From: Anthoceros angustus
Taxonomy: Eukaryota > Streptophyta > Anthocerotopsida > Anthocerotales > Anthocerotaceae
NCBI GenBank assembly: GCA_010909165.1
Contig: MU008185.1
Span: forward strand, 248,001-312,000
Length of the DNA: 64,000 nucleotides
Direction: 5' to 3'
A program made the position numbers and the translations under genes. The notes under the pieces were generated by a model. It did not search any database. It worked only from the letters and a program-made list of their open reading frames with translations, and was not told where the DNA came from. Shown here piece after piece: positions 45,931 through 58,400 of this stretch. Numbering within the stretch: position 1 is the stretch's first letter; the number at the start of each line of letters is the position of its first letter.

Positions 45931-48845
45931 GGCGATGATGTCGGCGTCCTCTACCCCGCCGTCACGGAACGCGCCGCCGCCATCGCCGCCCACGCCCGTG
46001 TCCTCGCTCGCTCCGCCCCAACGGATCCGCCGCTACCGCCTGTGGCCCCCCCCCGCAAAACAACCGCGCGAATTTCAACCCCAACCCCATGCTCACGCCC
46101 GCCTCACCACCGTCGCATGGTACACGTGGTCGCCGCGATCGAACCCACCCCACGACCGCGATTGAAGTTCTAATGTCCCTTCACCCCACGGTTTCGTGAC
46201 TCCACGCCCGGCCGCCGGAACGGTGGTCTTGCTCGCCGATGACCCGCCATGGCTCCACGATTTCCACAACTCGGATCGGGGAGAATGGAGTGTCCTCCAA
46301 CGCGCGCGCATGGACTCTTCCCCTTCCGCTTGAAATTGAATAGGGCGGGCATCGCGATTTTTCGGAGGCACCCGCAGAGGCGCGATGTCATTGCTCCTCC
46401 TGCCACACTTTAAGATACCTGCACGCGCCGCCACGTTGTCCTCGTCGACCGCAGCGGTGCATTAATTCGCCCCTCCTTTTGTGTGCACAAGCTACCTCAT
46501 TCGGCCCCACATACTCACAAGCGAACACCGCAGCCAATGAACACGCAACTTGCAGCTCATCAATAATTACCAATGGGATGGCATTTCGGAAACATGTAGT
46601 CCACAATCCCAACTGAACATCACACATCACACAACGACTTGGCCACCTCTCTACAACGGCTCGGCAATCTACGCTAGGCCATGCCATAAACCGTGTTGTG
46701 AGAAATGGCGGTCAGCACCCTCGCGCACATAGTGTCCTCGAAGTCATACAATGGAAGGAGCAATGTCCCGCCGCACGTCATGGCTGTGGGAGCTGTCCTC
46801 CGTCATCAATGGTACTTCAAACACCACAATTGGCGCCTCACCAAAGAACACGCGTCCGTAATGAAGGTGTATCCGCTCGTCGCAAAGACAACCTACGACC
46901 GTCGCGAACACCGGGCATGGACGGCGATGATGTCGGCGTCCTCTACCCCGTCGTCCACGCGAACGCTGCCCGCCGCCATCGCCGGCCCACGCCTCCGTGT
47001 CCTCGCTCGCTCCGCCCCAACGGATCCGCCGCTACCGCCTGTGGCCCCCGCCCCAACCCCAACCCCAACCCCAACCCCAACCCCAACCCCAACCCTGCTC
47101 ACGCCCGCCTCATGTGTCTTGCACCATCGACCGACCGCGATTGAAGTTCTAATGTCCCTTCACCCATGTGGTTTCGCCGTTGTCGCGCCCTCGGCGTCGT
47201 CGGAAGCAGTGGTCTTGCTCGATGACCCGCCATGGCTCCACGATTTCCACAACTCGTCGGAGAATGGAGTGTCCTCCAACGCATGGACTCTTCCCTTCCG
47301 CTTAAAATTGAATAGGCCGGGCATCGCGATTTTTCTGAGGCACCCGCAGAGGCGCGATGTGATTGCTCCTCCTGCCAGACATTAAGATACCTGCACGCGC
47401 CGCTGCGTTGTCCTCGTAAAGCGCAGCGGGTGCATTAATTCGCCTCTCCTTTTCTGTGCATAAGCGACCTGATTCGGCCCCACATACTCGCAACCGAACA
47501 CCGCAGACAATGAACACGGAACTCGTAGCTGATCAATAATCACAAATGGGATGGCATTTCAGAAACATGTAGTGCACACTCCCAACTGAACATCACACAT
47601 CACACACCGACTTGGATACCTCCCTACAATGGTTCGGCAACCTACGCTAGGCCATGCCATAAACCGTGTTGTGAGAAATGGCGGTCGCACCCTCGCGCAC
47701 ATAGTGTCCTCGAGTCATACAATGGAAGGAGCAATGTCCCCGCCGCACGTCATGGCTGTGGGAGCTGTCCTCCGTCATCAATGGTACTTCAAACACCACA
47801 ATTGGCGCCTCACCAAAGAACACGCGTCCGTAATGAAGGTGTATCCGCTCGTCGCAAAGACAACCTACGACCGTCGCGAACACCGGGCATGGACGGCGAT
47901 GATGTCGGCGTCCTCTACCCCGCCGTCACGGAACGCGCCGCCGCCATCGCCGCCCACGCCTCCGTGTCCCTCGCTCGCTCCGCCCCAACGGATCCGCCGC
48001 TGTGTGGCCCCATCCAAAACAACTGCCGCGCCCCAACCCCAACCCCACTGCTCACGCCCGCCTCACAGTCTCTTGCACAACACCCGACCGGACCGCGATT
48101 GAAGTTCTAATGTCCCTTCACCCATGTGGTTTCGCCGTTGTCGCGCCCTCGGCGTCGTCGGAAGCAGTGGTCTTGCTCGCCGATGACCCGCCATGGCTCC
48201 ACGATTTCCACAACTCGACCGTCTCGGAGAATGGAGTGTCCTCCAACGCGGCGCGCATGGACTCTTCCCTTCCGCTTGAAATTGAATAAGGCGGCATCGC
48301 GATTTTTCGGAGGCACCCGCAGAGGCGCTGGCGTCATTGCTCCTCCCGCCACACTTTAAGATTCCCGCACGCCGCCACGTTGTCCTTCTCGACCGCAGCG
48401 GTGCATTAATTCGCCTCCTTTTGTGTGCACAAGCTACCTCCTTCGGCCCCACATACTCACAAGCGAACACCGCAGCCAATGAACACGCAACTTGCAGCTC
48501 ATCAATAATTACCAATGGGATGGCATTTCGAAACATGTAGTCCACAATCCCAATCGAACATCACACATCACACAACGACTTGGCCACCTCTACAACGGCT
48601 CGGCAATCTACGCTAGGCCATGCCATAAACCGTGTTGTGAGAAATGGCGGTCAAGACCTCGCGCACATAGTGTCCTCGAGTCATACAATGGAAGGAGCAA
48701 TGTCCCCGCACGTCATGGCTGTGGGAGCTGTCCTCCGTCATCAATGGTACTTCAAACACCACAATTGGCGCCTCACCAAAGAACACGCGTCCGTAATGAA
48801 GGTGTATACTGGCCCGTCCGCAAAGACAACCTACGCACCGCGCGA
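45915..48845. repeat. Three tandem copies of an ~0.97-kb unit
   Basis: Copies start at about 45915, 46908 and 47877 with CACCGGGCATGGACGGCGAT. Each ends with the same CAAAGAACACGCGTCCGTAA block near 46843, 47815 and 48778. Copies are more than 90% alike by eye. Minus-strand frames contain NAIPLVIIDELQVACSLAAV and FFGEAPIVVFEVPLMTEDSS in each copy. Confidence 0.9.
47047..47098. repeat. (CCCCAA)n microsatellite
   Basis: About eight head-to-tail CCCCAA units in the second copy of the ~0.97-kb repeat. The same site has only one or two units in the other copies, so it expanded after the duplication. Confidence 0.9.
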
Positions 48846-48971
48846 ACATGGTCTTCACTGTGGGTGCATGCCTCAAAGGTCGTCCCGTTCAGGAAGTTAT
48901 CTGCTGTACATCCTTGAGCACCGGAGAAAAAAAACTGACCACCTCCAAAGATAACGTGTTCACAATGGGCA

Positions 48972-49526
48972 TCACCGCCCGAGCGTCCAAGCTGTGCACC
49001 ACGAGTCTGAACCCGTCCCCACAAGCCCCCCAACATGCAAGCACTTTTTAAACAAGACCTCCTCGGTTAGCCTCTCCTGGACCATGCTCACCTCCATGCC
49101 AAGCTGCGGTCCCGGACGAAGGCGTGCAAAATGTCGAAAAAACTCCGGATCCCCAGCCGTGATGAGGGCAACGGCCTCCTTGATGGCCGCATGTTGACGG
49201 TCCGCACTTGCCCACGAGGCCTTCTTCAGCAAAGACAACACACCCATCACCTCCGGGTAGCACGCTTTCATGTCCGCCTTGAAGGCCTTCCTCAAGAACG
49301 ATGAGCCCGGCGCATCTTGCCACACCTTCGCACGCCGTCCATCTGGCTGCCAAGGGCGTGTGCAATTGTGGCCACGGTCATGGGGCATGACACTTGCACG
49401 CCGGTCGCCAGCACCATGTACACAAGGTAGCCAAAGAACCGAGCCTGTGAGTCGAGGCCTGCGTGTTAGAATGAAAGGCCTGCAGGCTATGATGAACACT
49501 CCACACACACGCGACTCACCACACAA
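48972..49526 (-). CDS. Unrecognised minus-strand ORF in the giant element
   Basis: A 184-codon frame. Its second half (FKADMKACYPEVMGVLSLLK, DRQHAAIKEAVALITAGDPE, then SMVQERLTEEVLFKKCLHVG) has normal protein composition, unlike the repeat-derived ORFs around it. The downstream sequence continues as LDARAVMPIVNTLSLEVVSF in another frame, so an exon boundary or frameshift is likely. No family assigned. Confidence 0.35.
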   Translation of the reverse strand: MCGESRVCGVFIIACRPFILTRRPRLTGSVLWLPCVHGAGDRRASVMPHDRGHNCTRPWQPDGRRAKVWQDAPGSSFLRKAFKADMKACYPEVMGVLSLLKKASWASADRQHAAIKEAVALITAGDPEFFRHFARLRPGPQLGMEVSMVQERLTEEVLFKKCLHVGGLVGTGSDSWCTAWTLGR

Positions 49527-49829
49527 TCGCTCATCCGCGAGATGGACTTCCCCTTTTTGATGTGGTGCAGTGTCCCCGAGCCCCGGGTTGTCCTCGCCTC
49601 AAACACGCAGTTCATGAACATGGGATTACGCGGTGCCGCCATGCCTCGCCGATGCAGCGAGTCGGCCTCACAACCGTCTCGCCTCGGCAAACTACCCCCA
49701 TGCCGGTTGCGATCTTGGACATGGAACCGTGGAACAGACTTCCCATCACAATGTTGCTTGAAGAGGTCGTACAGGGCCCCGCATTCGCTGCCGCCATGCC
49801 GCAACCACCGCCGCAGCAACTCCTCCTCA

Positions 49830-50306
49830 TCAGCAGTGGCGGAGGTTGGTTGTGGCCATGGCGGCGTATCTTGGGCACTTCAAATGCTGAATGGCAAGAG
49901 GCGCAGGAGGTCCTACCTTCAGCACAATCCGCCTCTTACACAGGCGATGCTGCTGTCTGTGGATGGGCTCCAGAGTGGTATTTGTGAGGGCGAACCGGCG
50001 CATAGCGGAGTTGGCGGCATCGTGGGCCTCTTGCGCCACTTCCAGGTAAACTGCTTCGACGTCTCCCTCACAAACTGTTACGCTCCTGCCCGCCAGGGCG
50101 GACGCTCTCTTCCATTCTCGGTGACTGTCGTGCAGGCGCAGCAACTCCTCCTCATCAACAGAGTGGCGCAGGTTGGTTGTGGCCCATGTCTCCAGCAAGT
50201 CCTCAGGCTCTATGGCCCCTAGATCGAGGGCCGGGTCTACGTCTTCCAGCTTCAAGAGCCACGCGGCGTCACGATGAAGCCTTCTCTCGACATCGTAAAG
50301 CTCCAA
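49830..50306 (-). CDS. Unrecognised minus-strand ORF in the giant element
   Basis: A 158-codon frame with a protein-like core: AAWLLKLEDVDPALDLGAIE, EEELLRLHDSHREWKRAS, VAQEAHDAANSAMRRFAL. It is mostly helical in pattern and acidic. It is probably part of the same coding unit as the ORFs at 48972-49526 and 50769-51197. Family unknown. Confidence 0.35.
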   Translation of the reverse strand: MELYDVERRLHRDAAWLLKLEDVDPALDLGAIEPEDLLETWATTNLRHSVDEEELLRLHDSHREWKRASALAGRSVTVCEGDVEAVYLEVAQEAHDAANSAMRRFALTNTTLEPIHRQQHRLCKRRIVLKVGPPAPLAIQHLKCPRYAAMATTNLRHC

Positions 50307-50768
50307 CCCCGGACGCCACCACCGCCGCAGAACCCTCCGTGTCTATCCGATGTCCTCGCCGCTCCATAATCGAGTGCACTTCGTCAACACCGCAGCTGGT
50401 CCGGATTCCCCATCCTCGCACTCTCTCGCGCGCCGCGCGGATGTCGAAAACATCTTGGCCTCACGCGCGCGCATTCCGTTCGCAGATGGGAGATGGCGGC
50501 TTTCTTCGCAGCCTGGAGGACGGAAGGCATCGCCATGCCGCAACCACCGCTCGTATGTTTTCAAGAATCGACGCGCGGGATGGTGGCGGCTTTCTTCGCA
50601 GCCTCCGTGAGGACGGAAGCGGCGCCATGCCGCAACCACCGCTCGTATGTTTGCAATCAGCCGATGGCGGATGGCTGCGATCGCGTTCCACCGCCTTTGG
50701 ATGCTCCGCGGGCGATCGCCATCAGCCAGCCGAGGGCGCCGCTGTCCTTTCATCTCGGAATCCAATGA

Positions 50769-51197
50769 CTACGAAGGCCCCACTGCAGCGTGCACCGTGT
50801 TTCGAGGGCGATGACGCCTGGAAGCCACTTGGTCGAAGTCGGATCTCAGCGTCCGACCGGGAGATCGAGTCCTGTCCGGTCCACCACCAGTGTGCACGTC
50901 ATCTCCGTCGAAATCCGCTTCCCCGCCGCAGGCTCCATCCTCCTCTTCCAAGACCCCTGCTTTTTCTCGGTAGTTGCGGACCATGAACGGCGTCATCTGG
51001 GATACAGGATCCCAGACATACAACAGCGCACCTTGCAAAACGTGAGCGCTCTGTGATGCAGTGCTACCGGGCGGGAACAGGAGCGGGTCATCTGTGAGGA
51101 CTGCAGTCGGCGAACTGCGCGCTAGCACCTTCTGGTTGCGCTCGATGAAGCAACCAGGGCCCAAATTGCTGCGGGGAAGGCGGAAGAGGGCTGCCAC
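50769..51197 (-). CDS. Unrecognised minus-strand ORF in the giant element
   Basis: A 142-codon frame with QKVLARSSPTAVLTDDPLLF, VLQGALLYVWDPVSQMTPFM and VRNYREKAGVLEEEDG. The upstream frame at 51122-51331 (FVEDCAGAVVELHVPAAM) may be the preceding piece. No family recognised; likely a fragment of a transposon accessory protein. Confidence 0.3.
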   Translation of the reverse strand: MAALFRLPRSNLGPGCFIERNQKVLARSSPTAVLTDDPLLFPPGSTASQSAHVLQGALLYVWDPVSQMTPFMVRNYREKAGVLEEEDGACGGEADFDGDDVHTGGGPDRTRSPGRTLRSDFDQVASRRHRPRNTVHAAVGPS

Positions 51198-52624
51198 CGG
51201 TCCACGAGTGCGGCAGCCACAGTCCCCGGTTCAAACTCAGAACCGTCATACCTCGCTCCCACGGGCATGGCAGCCGGTACGTGCAACTCCACCACTGCGC
51301 CTGCGCAATCCTCGACAAAGCGCCTCCCCATCTCGCCTCGGTCCTAAGTGGATGGCCTCGTAAATGCGATTCTCGGAACCGTAATAGAGAGCTTCTTCAT
51401 GTGCACCGCCCGCCCGCCGACGCCCGCCCTCTGCCTCCCCGGGAACCATAATCGGGTGATTGCGGCGTTGTGTGAGGGGATGTTTCCCATTGCCGCACGC
51501 ACTGCGGTGTTCCGCGTGCGGAGGGAACGTGCACCCCACCCTCACCGCCCCGGTACCGCCCGGCCGCGCCCAGATCGCCGCCGATCCGCAATGCACACGC
51601 CAAGGGTCCGCCGCAGTGCCGTGTCGCACACCGGAGGGGCCTTGCGGATTGCCTCGCGCCGTGGAATTCTAGCAGCGCAGGAGGCTTGGAAACGCGCGAG
51701 GCCGACCTTGGCGTGGGGAGGATCGAAGACATTTGCATCCTCGTCGTCGGAGTTCACCCAATCTCCGAGAATGTCGCCACCGCCATCGCAGATTCAGACG
51801 GCGCCCGGCCTCTCCTCGCCGCCATGTTTTCACTTGGATTGGTGCGAGTCCACCAAAAAAATGGGTGTGCCTTGGTCACGGCCTCGCGATTTCCGTCAAG
51901 GGTGGAGATGGCGAGGGGCGGCGTGTCCGCGATGGCGAACCACCGGCCGATCTGCGAGGAAGATACGGGCGCCGTCTCCCGTCTTCGTCTTCGCATGACA
52001 AGAGCGGAGGTTCATTATTTCGTGGAGTCGTGCCCCAAACGCCTCAAACCCCGCTTAGGATTAAGAATGCCCGCCTTTTACTGACGGAAACACGACATTC
52101 ATTACATCGGAAAGACGGAGATGGGCGCGCCGTCTCCGGCATGCACCTCGTCGGATGGCCGCATTGTTTAAGGCGATGGTGGAGATGAGGACATGCTTAA
52201 ACGCGCCCTTCTAGAAGACGCGTTGTTTATGTTTGAAGTATTCGCGAGGGACCGGACAGGAGGCCGTGGACAAGAATGCGGCCCGCGCGACGCTTGGGGA
52301 AGACGCGGGTCGCATCTTCAGCAGACAGGGCCATGCCCGGTGGCGTGAGCAGTGTTCGCGTTGCCTACAAAACATCGGCCGCTCACGGAAGGGGATTCCG
52401 ACATGACCAAGGACGGCCGTGTTCGCTCGTAGCAATTTGCGGTTTATGTCAAATCACTTCCTCCATACGTTTGTTGAACCCAAGCATATATAGTGAATTT
52501 GTCCTGCATTTCGAACGAATGGATGGCGGAATAATGATGGATATTGAGTATGAGGTTTTTGTTCACACATGGCTAGTAGGAAAAGGTTTTGGGCCAAACT
52601 ATAAGGCCCAAAAAGGATGGAACA

Positions 52625-52885
52625 TAATGCATAATGTTCAATTTTCAAAGGCCAAGGAAGATAGTGGTACATATAGCAGAGGACTTGACAACCTTGGCCT
52701 TTGGGATATTTGAAAGGAGGAAACATCATGCATGGTGTGTCCATGCCAAAGGCCAAGGAAGGCGAGAGGCATATACTACAAAGGACATGTCATCCTTGGC
52801 ATTTGGGATTTGTCAACGAAACATCATGCATGTTGTTTCAACCACCAAAGGCCAAGGAAGTTAGTGCTACATATACTACGGTAGG
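52625..52885. repeat. ~100-bp imperfect tandem repeat, three copies
   Basis: Each copy contains AACATCATGCAT-type sequence, AAAGGCCAAGGAAG and a CTTGGCCTTTGGGAT-like segment, starting near 52625, 52728 and 52823. They are diverged by roughly 15-25%. Confidence 0.8.
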
Positions 52886-53139
52886 CTTGGTCTTCCCATA
52901 TGTGTGTGTCAATAGTTGGATGGCATGCGGATGTAAAGGTAAAACATCTTTAGGGTTTAGCGAAGGGGCGTTGGCGTGTTAGAGCATGTGCACATATGCA
53001 TGTAATCCGCATATATAGACATAAATATTACATATGTCTTGTTCCTTGGACTTTGGCCTATAGTAGGATTGATAGGACATGCTAGCATCCTTGAAAGGTT
53101 GGTATATAATATATGGATATATATGTAGGAGAAAGTTGA

Positions 53140-54300
53140 AAACTAAGCATGTCACGCAGATGTGCTCGTTTTTCTTCCTCTATCCCTTGCAAAGCAAATT
53201 TTCCATGCATCGTCGATAAAGTTTCTTGGCATATGCCTAAGGATCTTTGTGCAGTAGCAATGGAAAAGCTTCTTATTTTTGTTTCCCTTTTCTATGTATC
53301 GCGAAAGGGTTTTCCTTTATATGCATCAATGAAAAGGGTCCTTGCACTTTGGTACAAGTGATAATGTCTTCGTCTTGGAAAAGAGGTATATTATGTTTCT
53401 ATATATGCGGGAAAAATACCGTATACACCGCATAATATGTGAGAAGTTGTGCTCTCTAGTTTTGCCTTCTTCTATCCTTCGTCGATGGCAATGTTTCCCA
53501 TGCATCATGAACAAAGTTCCTTGGGGCATGGGGAATGAACTTTGTCCATGATGCATGCGAAAACTGCATATGGTTTTTGCCCTTTTTTCGTGCGAAGCTT
53601 CAGGGAAAATGGTCCTTGGCCTTTGGTAGAAGTGAATGGTAATGTCTTCATCTTAGAACTAAGGTATATTATGTATGTCTATATATGCAAGAATAACACC
53701 GTTAACGTGCATGATAGGATAGAAGTTGTGTTGTGGGTTTTTGCCTTTTGTGCTTCGCGCATCGCTTTTTTTCCATGCATCCTGGACAGAGTTCCTTGGC
53801 CTATGGCGAAGGAACTGTTTCCAGGGTGCATTGAAAAGTTCCTTTCCATATGTTACCTTTTGTATGCTTCGTGCATCTTTCCCGACATGTGGGAAAAGGC
53901 TCCTTGGCCTTTGGCACATGTGACTATGAATGTATTCGCTGCTGAACCGAGGTATATCATGTATGTCTCTATATGTGCGAATAACAACGTAAACTCGCAT
54001 GACATGGGCGAAGTTTTGTTTTGGTTTTGTCCTTGTAATCTTCGCTGGCAATTCTTTGAATGCATCCTCCAAAACCTTGGCCCATGGGGATTGATTTTTC
54101 CCACGATGCGTGGAAATTTTCCTTATGTTTTTCCCGATGCTTGGCCTATGTGTATGCTTGGCCAATGGAATTGTCTCTACATGCATCATCGAAAAGGGTC
54201 CTTCGCCTATGGTACAAGACATTGTTCATGACCGGTCTTTGAAACTAGTTATATCATACATGGCTATATATGTAGGAATAACGTGGAAAACAAACATGGT
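53140..54300. repeat. ~285-bp degenerate tandem repeat, about four copies
   Basis: Units near 53335, 53605, 53895 and 54190 each carry TCCTTGGCCTTTGGTA-like sequence, then AGGTATATTATGTATGTCTA and AAGTTCCTTGGC-type blocks. The region is AT-rich, unlike the rest of the element. It shares the CCTTGGCCTTTGG core with the ~100-bp repeats just upstream. Confidence 0.8.
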
Positions 54301-54309
54301 GCGGTTGGT

Positions 54310-55480
54310 ATACGATTTTCCCTCCGCATCGCGGGCGTAAATCATTGGCCACATGGCGGATGACGTTTTGGATGATGCATGCCATTACGTTGTCCCGCAT
54401 GACCGCACCGCTCAAGGTTGTGGAGTCCGAGGCACAAACGCCAAGGAACGGCAGCAAACTCGCCCCGTCCGGCCGCGATCCACAACGGCGTGAACGTTGG
54501 GAAGCGATCCGAACTTGCCGTGATGGGCGGAACGAATCGGCCATACCGAGGGAAAGAGCAGGAAGCGGCCGAGGAAGAATGGCGAGGGGCGGCGGGGCGC
54601 GAGACAATGGAAGCGGACGACCGTGCATAGAACGGCGGGGCCGCGCTGCCATCCCGGTGTTGTAAGGCGATTGGTGTGGAGGTGATTATGCGTGCGATGG
54701 ACACCTCCCGCCTCTACACGGGTGTAGGTGTGCGGAACCGCGGTGGATGACGAACACGCCAAGTGTGATGGATGGGAGGGAAGGAGCCGAGTGCAGTGCG
54801 CGTGCTCTGGCGATGGCGGACGACAATGGGCAATCGCTTTTCCGCGCACATCCTTGGAATGGAAGCGGAGGAGTTTGCATGGTGGCTAGTGGAAACGCCG
54901 AGGAGGTGGTGCGGAAGGGAGGACTTACAGTGCAGCTTAACGATCACAACACACGAGCGCAGAAGGGATTGTCGGCGTCAGCGGTGTCTGTGGCCGCCGA
55001 GGGAGGTGAAGCTCCGGTGGGACAAAGGGAAAGGAATCGGGAGGACGAGTGGCCCAAGCGGGATGGCTGTGGAAGGGAAGGCGGAGGAGGAGGCGGGGAG
55101 TGGCATGGATGATGGGAGGGCACGCCTCCCCATGGCCATGGCGACGGCGGCATGGTGCGGAAGGGGTCTAGCAGACCATTTTGTTTGCTGTTGCTATTTT
55201 TGCTTGCTATGCGATCACGCTATGACCTGCTGCACATTAGTGGCAATGGTAGTAATACTGGCGGTGGCAGCCGCAGCTTTTGTTTGTGTGGACCGAGACG
55301 GGTGACCCGGTCGGCGCCATTATATGCAATTGGTAGGAAACCCCCAGAAAATGATTCTGAATAGTGATGTGTTTTAGGCGGTCCAGTATACGCTCCACAG
55401 CGAGTGTCATGTGAAGAGGAAAGGGGTTGGCGGTTAAGGACACGAACACAAGGAGGGCCAAAAGGGTTGACAAATCGCTA
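54310..55480. other. Mixed unique sequence inside the giant element
   Basis: Overlapping ORFs on both strands. A minus-strand piece near 54300-54420 (DSTTLSGAVMRDNVMACIIQ then NVIRHVANDLRPR) looks protein-like but is unrecognised. Nothing else can be supported. Confidence 0.3.
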
Positions 55481-55489
55481 GTGCACATA

Positions 55490-58400
55490 AATGTCATGGT
55501 TGCCATGCGGGTTAGGCGGTCGCCCGCCTCCCCATGGAGGCGGGAGTAAAGCCGAGGTCGATCAAGGAGGGGCGATTGCCGCCGAGACCGAGGCCGAGGG
55601 GAGGGCATCGTGCCTCCCCATGGAGAAGGAGTCGGGCGGGGCGCCTCCCCATGGCCATGGCGATGGCGGGGCGCCTCCCCATGTCCATGGCGACGGAGGG
55701 CACGCCTCCCCATGGAGAGGCGGCGGTGGCGCCATCCCGCAAGGCCGGCGCAATTGGAAACAACGACGCAAAGGCGCGGCGGGCGGGCGGGAGTAAAGCC
55801 GAGGTCGATCAAGGAGGGGCGGGAGTGATGGAGAAGGAGACAAGCGCGGTGGCGGGAGGCGGGGAGGGGAGGGAGGCGGCGGCATGGTGCCCGCACTTGC
55901 CGGGCGGAGGGCACAGCCACTCTTCCTTGGCGGGAGGGCGGCGGAGGGCGGCAGGAGAAGGGGAAGCGAGGGGAGAGGCCTCCCCATGGCCATGGCGACG
56001 GCAGAGGGGCGGCGCGGCGGGCAGCAGGGGCGGGAGGCATCGTGCCTCCCCATGGAGAAGGAGGCGGAGGGGCGGCCTCCCCATGGTGGCGGCGGCAGCG
56101 GCGGGGCCCAGCAATGGCGCAGCGGGGAGGGGAGGCCGCCTCCCCATGTCCATGACGGAGGCGAGGGGCGAGCCGCCCGCCTCAAGGAAAGGGGCAGGTG
56201 GCCTCCCGATGGAGGCGCAGGCGGGGGCGGGGGCGGCAGCGGGGAGGGCACCGCCTCCCCATGGAGAAGGAGCGGGCGGGGCAGAGGCGCCTCCCGATGG
56301 AGGCGGCGGCAGGCGCCTCCCGGCGGCGGCGGGAGGGGAGGGGGCCTCGCCTCCCCATGGCCATGGAGACGGAGGCGGGAGGGCGAGCCGCCCGCCTCAA
56401 GGAGGGGGGCTGTGGCCTCCCGGCGATGGAGGCGCAGGGGAGGGCATCGTGCCTCCCCATGGCCATGGGCGGCAGAGGCGCCCGCCTCCCCATGGAGAAG
56501 GAGCGGGCAGAGGCGCCTCCCCGAACGATGGAGGCGGCAGGGGGAGACTGTGCCTCCCCATGGAGGCGGGCGGAGGGGAGGCGCCTCGCCTCCAAGGAAC
56601 GGTGGCCTCCCCATGGAGAGGCGGGCGGGGAGGGCGGCAGGAGGCGGGGAGGGGAGACTGCCTCCCCATGGAGAAGGGGCGGGCGGCAGTGCAGGCGCCT
56701 CGGAGATGGAGGCGGCAGTGGCCTCCCCATGGCCATGGCGCAGCGGGGAGGGCACTGCCTCCCCATGTCCATGGCGACGGAGGCGGGAGGCGAGCCGCCC
56801 GCCTGAGGAGGGGGGGCCAGGCCTCCCGGCGATGGAGGCGGCAGCGGCGGGTGCCCAGGCGGCAGTGCGGGGAGGGCCGCCTCCCCATGGAGAAGGAGTC
56901 GGGCGGGCAGAGGCGCCCCCGGCGATGGAGGCGGCGGCAGCGGGGGAGGCGCAGCGGGGAGGGGAGGCCGCCTCCCCATGGCCATGGAGGCGGGGGCGGA
57001 GGGCGAGCGCCGCCTCAAGGAAAGGGGCGGGGCGGTGGCCTCCCGGCGGCGCGGAGGCGGCGGTGGCGCGGGGAGGGCGAGGGGAGGGCGGCGCCTCCCC
57101 ATGGTGATGGACGGAGGCGGCGGGGAGGCGGGGCGCGGGGAGGCGAGGGGAGGCGGGAGGGGCGAGCCGCCCGCCTCGAAAGGCAGTGGCCTCCCGGCGA
57201 TGGAGGCCGCAGCGGGGAGGGCAGCCTCCCCATGTCCATGGCGAGGGGAGGAGGAGGCACGCCTCCCCATGGAGAAGGAGTCGGGCGGGCAGAGGCGCCT
57301 CAACGATGGAGGCGGCGGCAGTGCGGGGAGGGGAGACTGCCTCCCCATGGCGGCGGAGGCGGGCGGAGGGGAGGGCAAAGGCGCCCGCCTCAAGGAAAGG
57401 GGCGGGGGCGGCCTCCCGGCGATGGAGGCGGGCGGGCGGGCGGCGGCAGTGGGGAGGGGAGACTGCCTCCCCATGGAGAAGGGGCGGGGGGCAGAGGCGC
57501 CTCCCCGGAGATGGAGGCGGCGGGCGGCAGTGGCCTCCCAGCTGGCGCAGGGGAGGGCAGCCTCCCCATGTCCATGGCGACGGAGGCGGAGGCGAGCCGC
57601 CCGCCTGAGGAGGGGGGGCCAGGCCTCCCGGCGATGGAGGCGGCAGCGGCGGGTGCCCAGGCGTGGCGCGGGGAGGAGGAGCGGGGAGGCGCCTCCCCAT
57701 GGAGAAGAGTCGGGCGGGGCGGGGCGCCTCCCGGCGATGGGCGGCGGCAGGGGCCCAGGCGTGGCGGAGGCGCCTCCCCATGGCCATGGGCGGGGCGTGG
57801 AGGCGAGCCGCCTCCCCATGGAGAAGGGGCGGGGCATGGCCTCCCCTCGGCGATAGGCGGCGGTGGCGGCGGGGAACCCCAGGCGGGGCGGGGAGGCGAG
57901 CCGCCTCCCCATGGTGATGGACGGAGGCGGCGGGGAGGCGGGGCGCGGGGAGGAGGCGGAGGCGGGAGGGCGAGCCGCCCGCCTCGAAAGGCAGTGGCCT
58001 CCCCGGCGATGGAGGCCGCAGCGGGGAGGGCAGCCTCCCCATGTCCATGGCGAGGGGAGGGCACGCCTCCCCATGGAGAAGGAGTCGGGCGGGCAGAGGC
58101 GCCTCCCCGAACGATGGAGGCGGCGGCAGTGCGGGGAGGGGAGACTGCCTCCCCATGGCGACGGAGGCGGGGCGGAGGGGCGGGCAGAGGCGCCCGCCTC
58201 AAGGAAAGGGGCGGGCAGGCCTCCCGGCGATGGAGGCGGGGCGGGGCGGCAGGCGGAGGCGAGCACAAGGGGAGGAGGAGGCTGCCTCCCCATGGAGAAG
58301 GGGCGGGGGGCAGAGGCGCCTCCCCGGAGATGGAGGCGGCGGGCAGAGGCGCCTCCCAGCTGGCGCAGGGGAGGGCAGCCTCCCCATGTCCATGGCGACG

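Noticed and set aside
47047-47098. Interstitial telomere
   Set aside because: The unit is CCCCAA, not the plant CCCTAAA, and it sits inside a tandem repeat copy; a plain microsatellite explains it.
37010-48845. CRISPR-like array
   Set aside because: Repeats are contiguous or of unequal length without uniform unique spacers, and the DNA is clearly plant nuclear.
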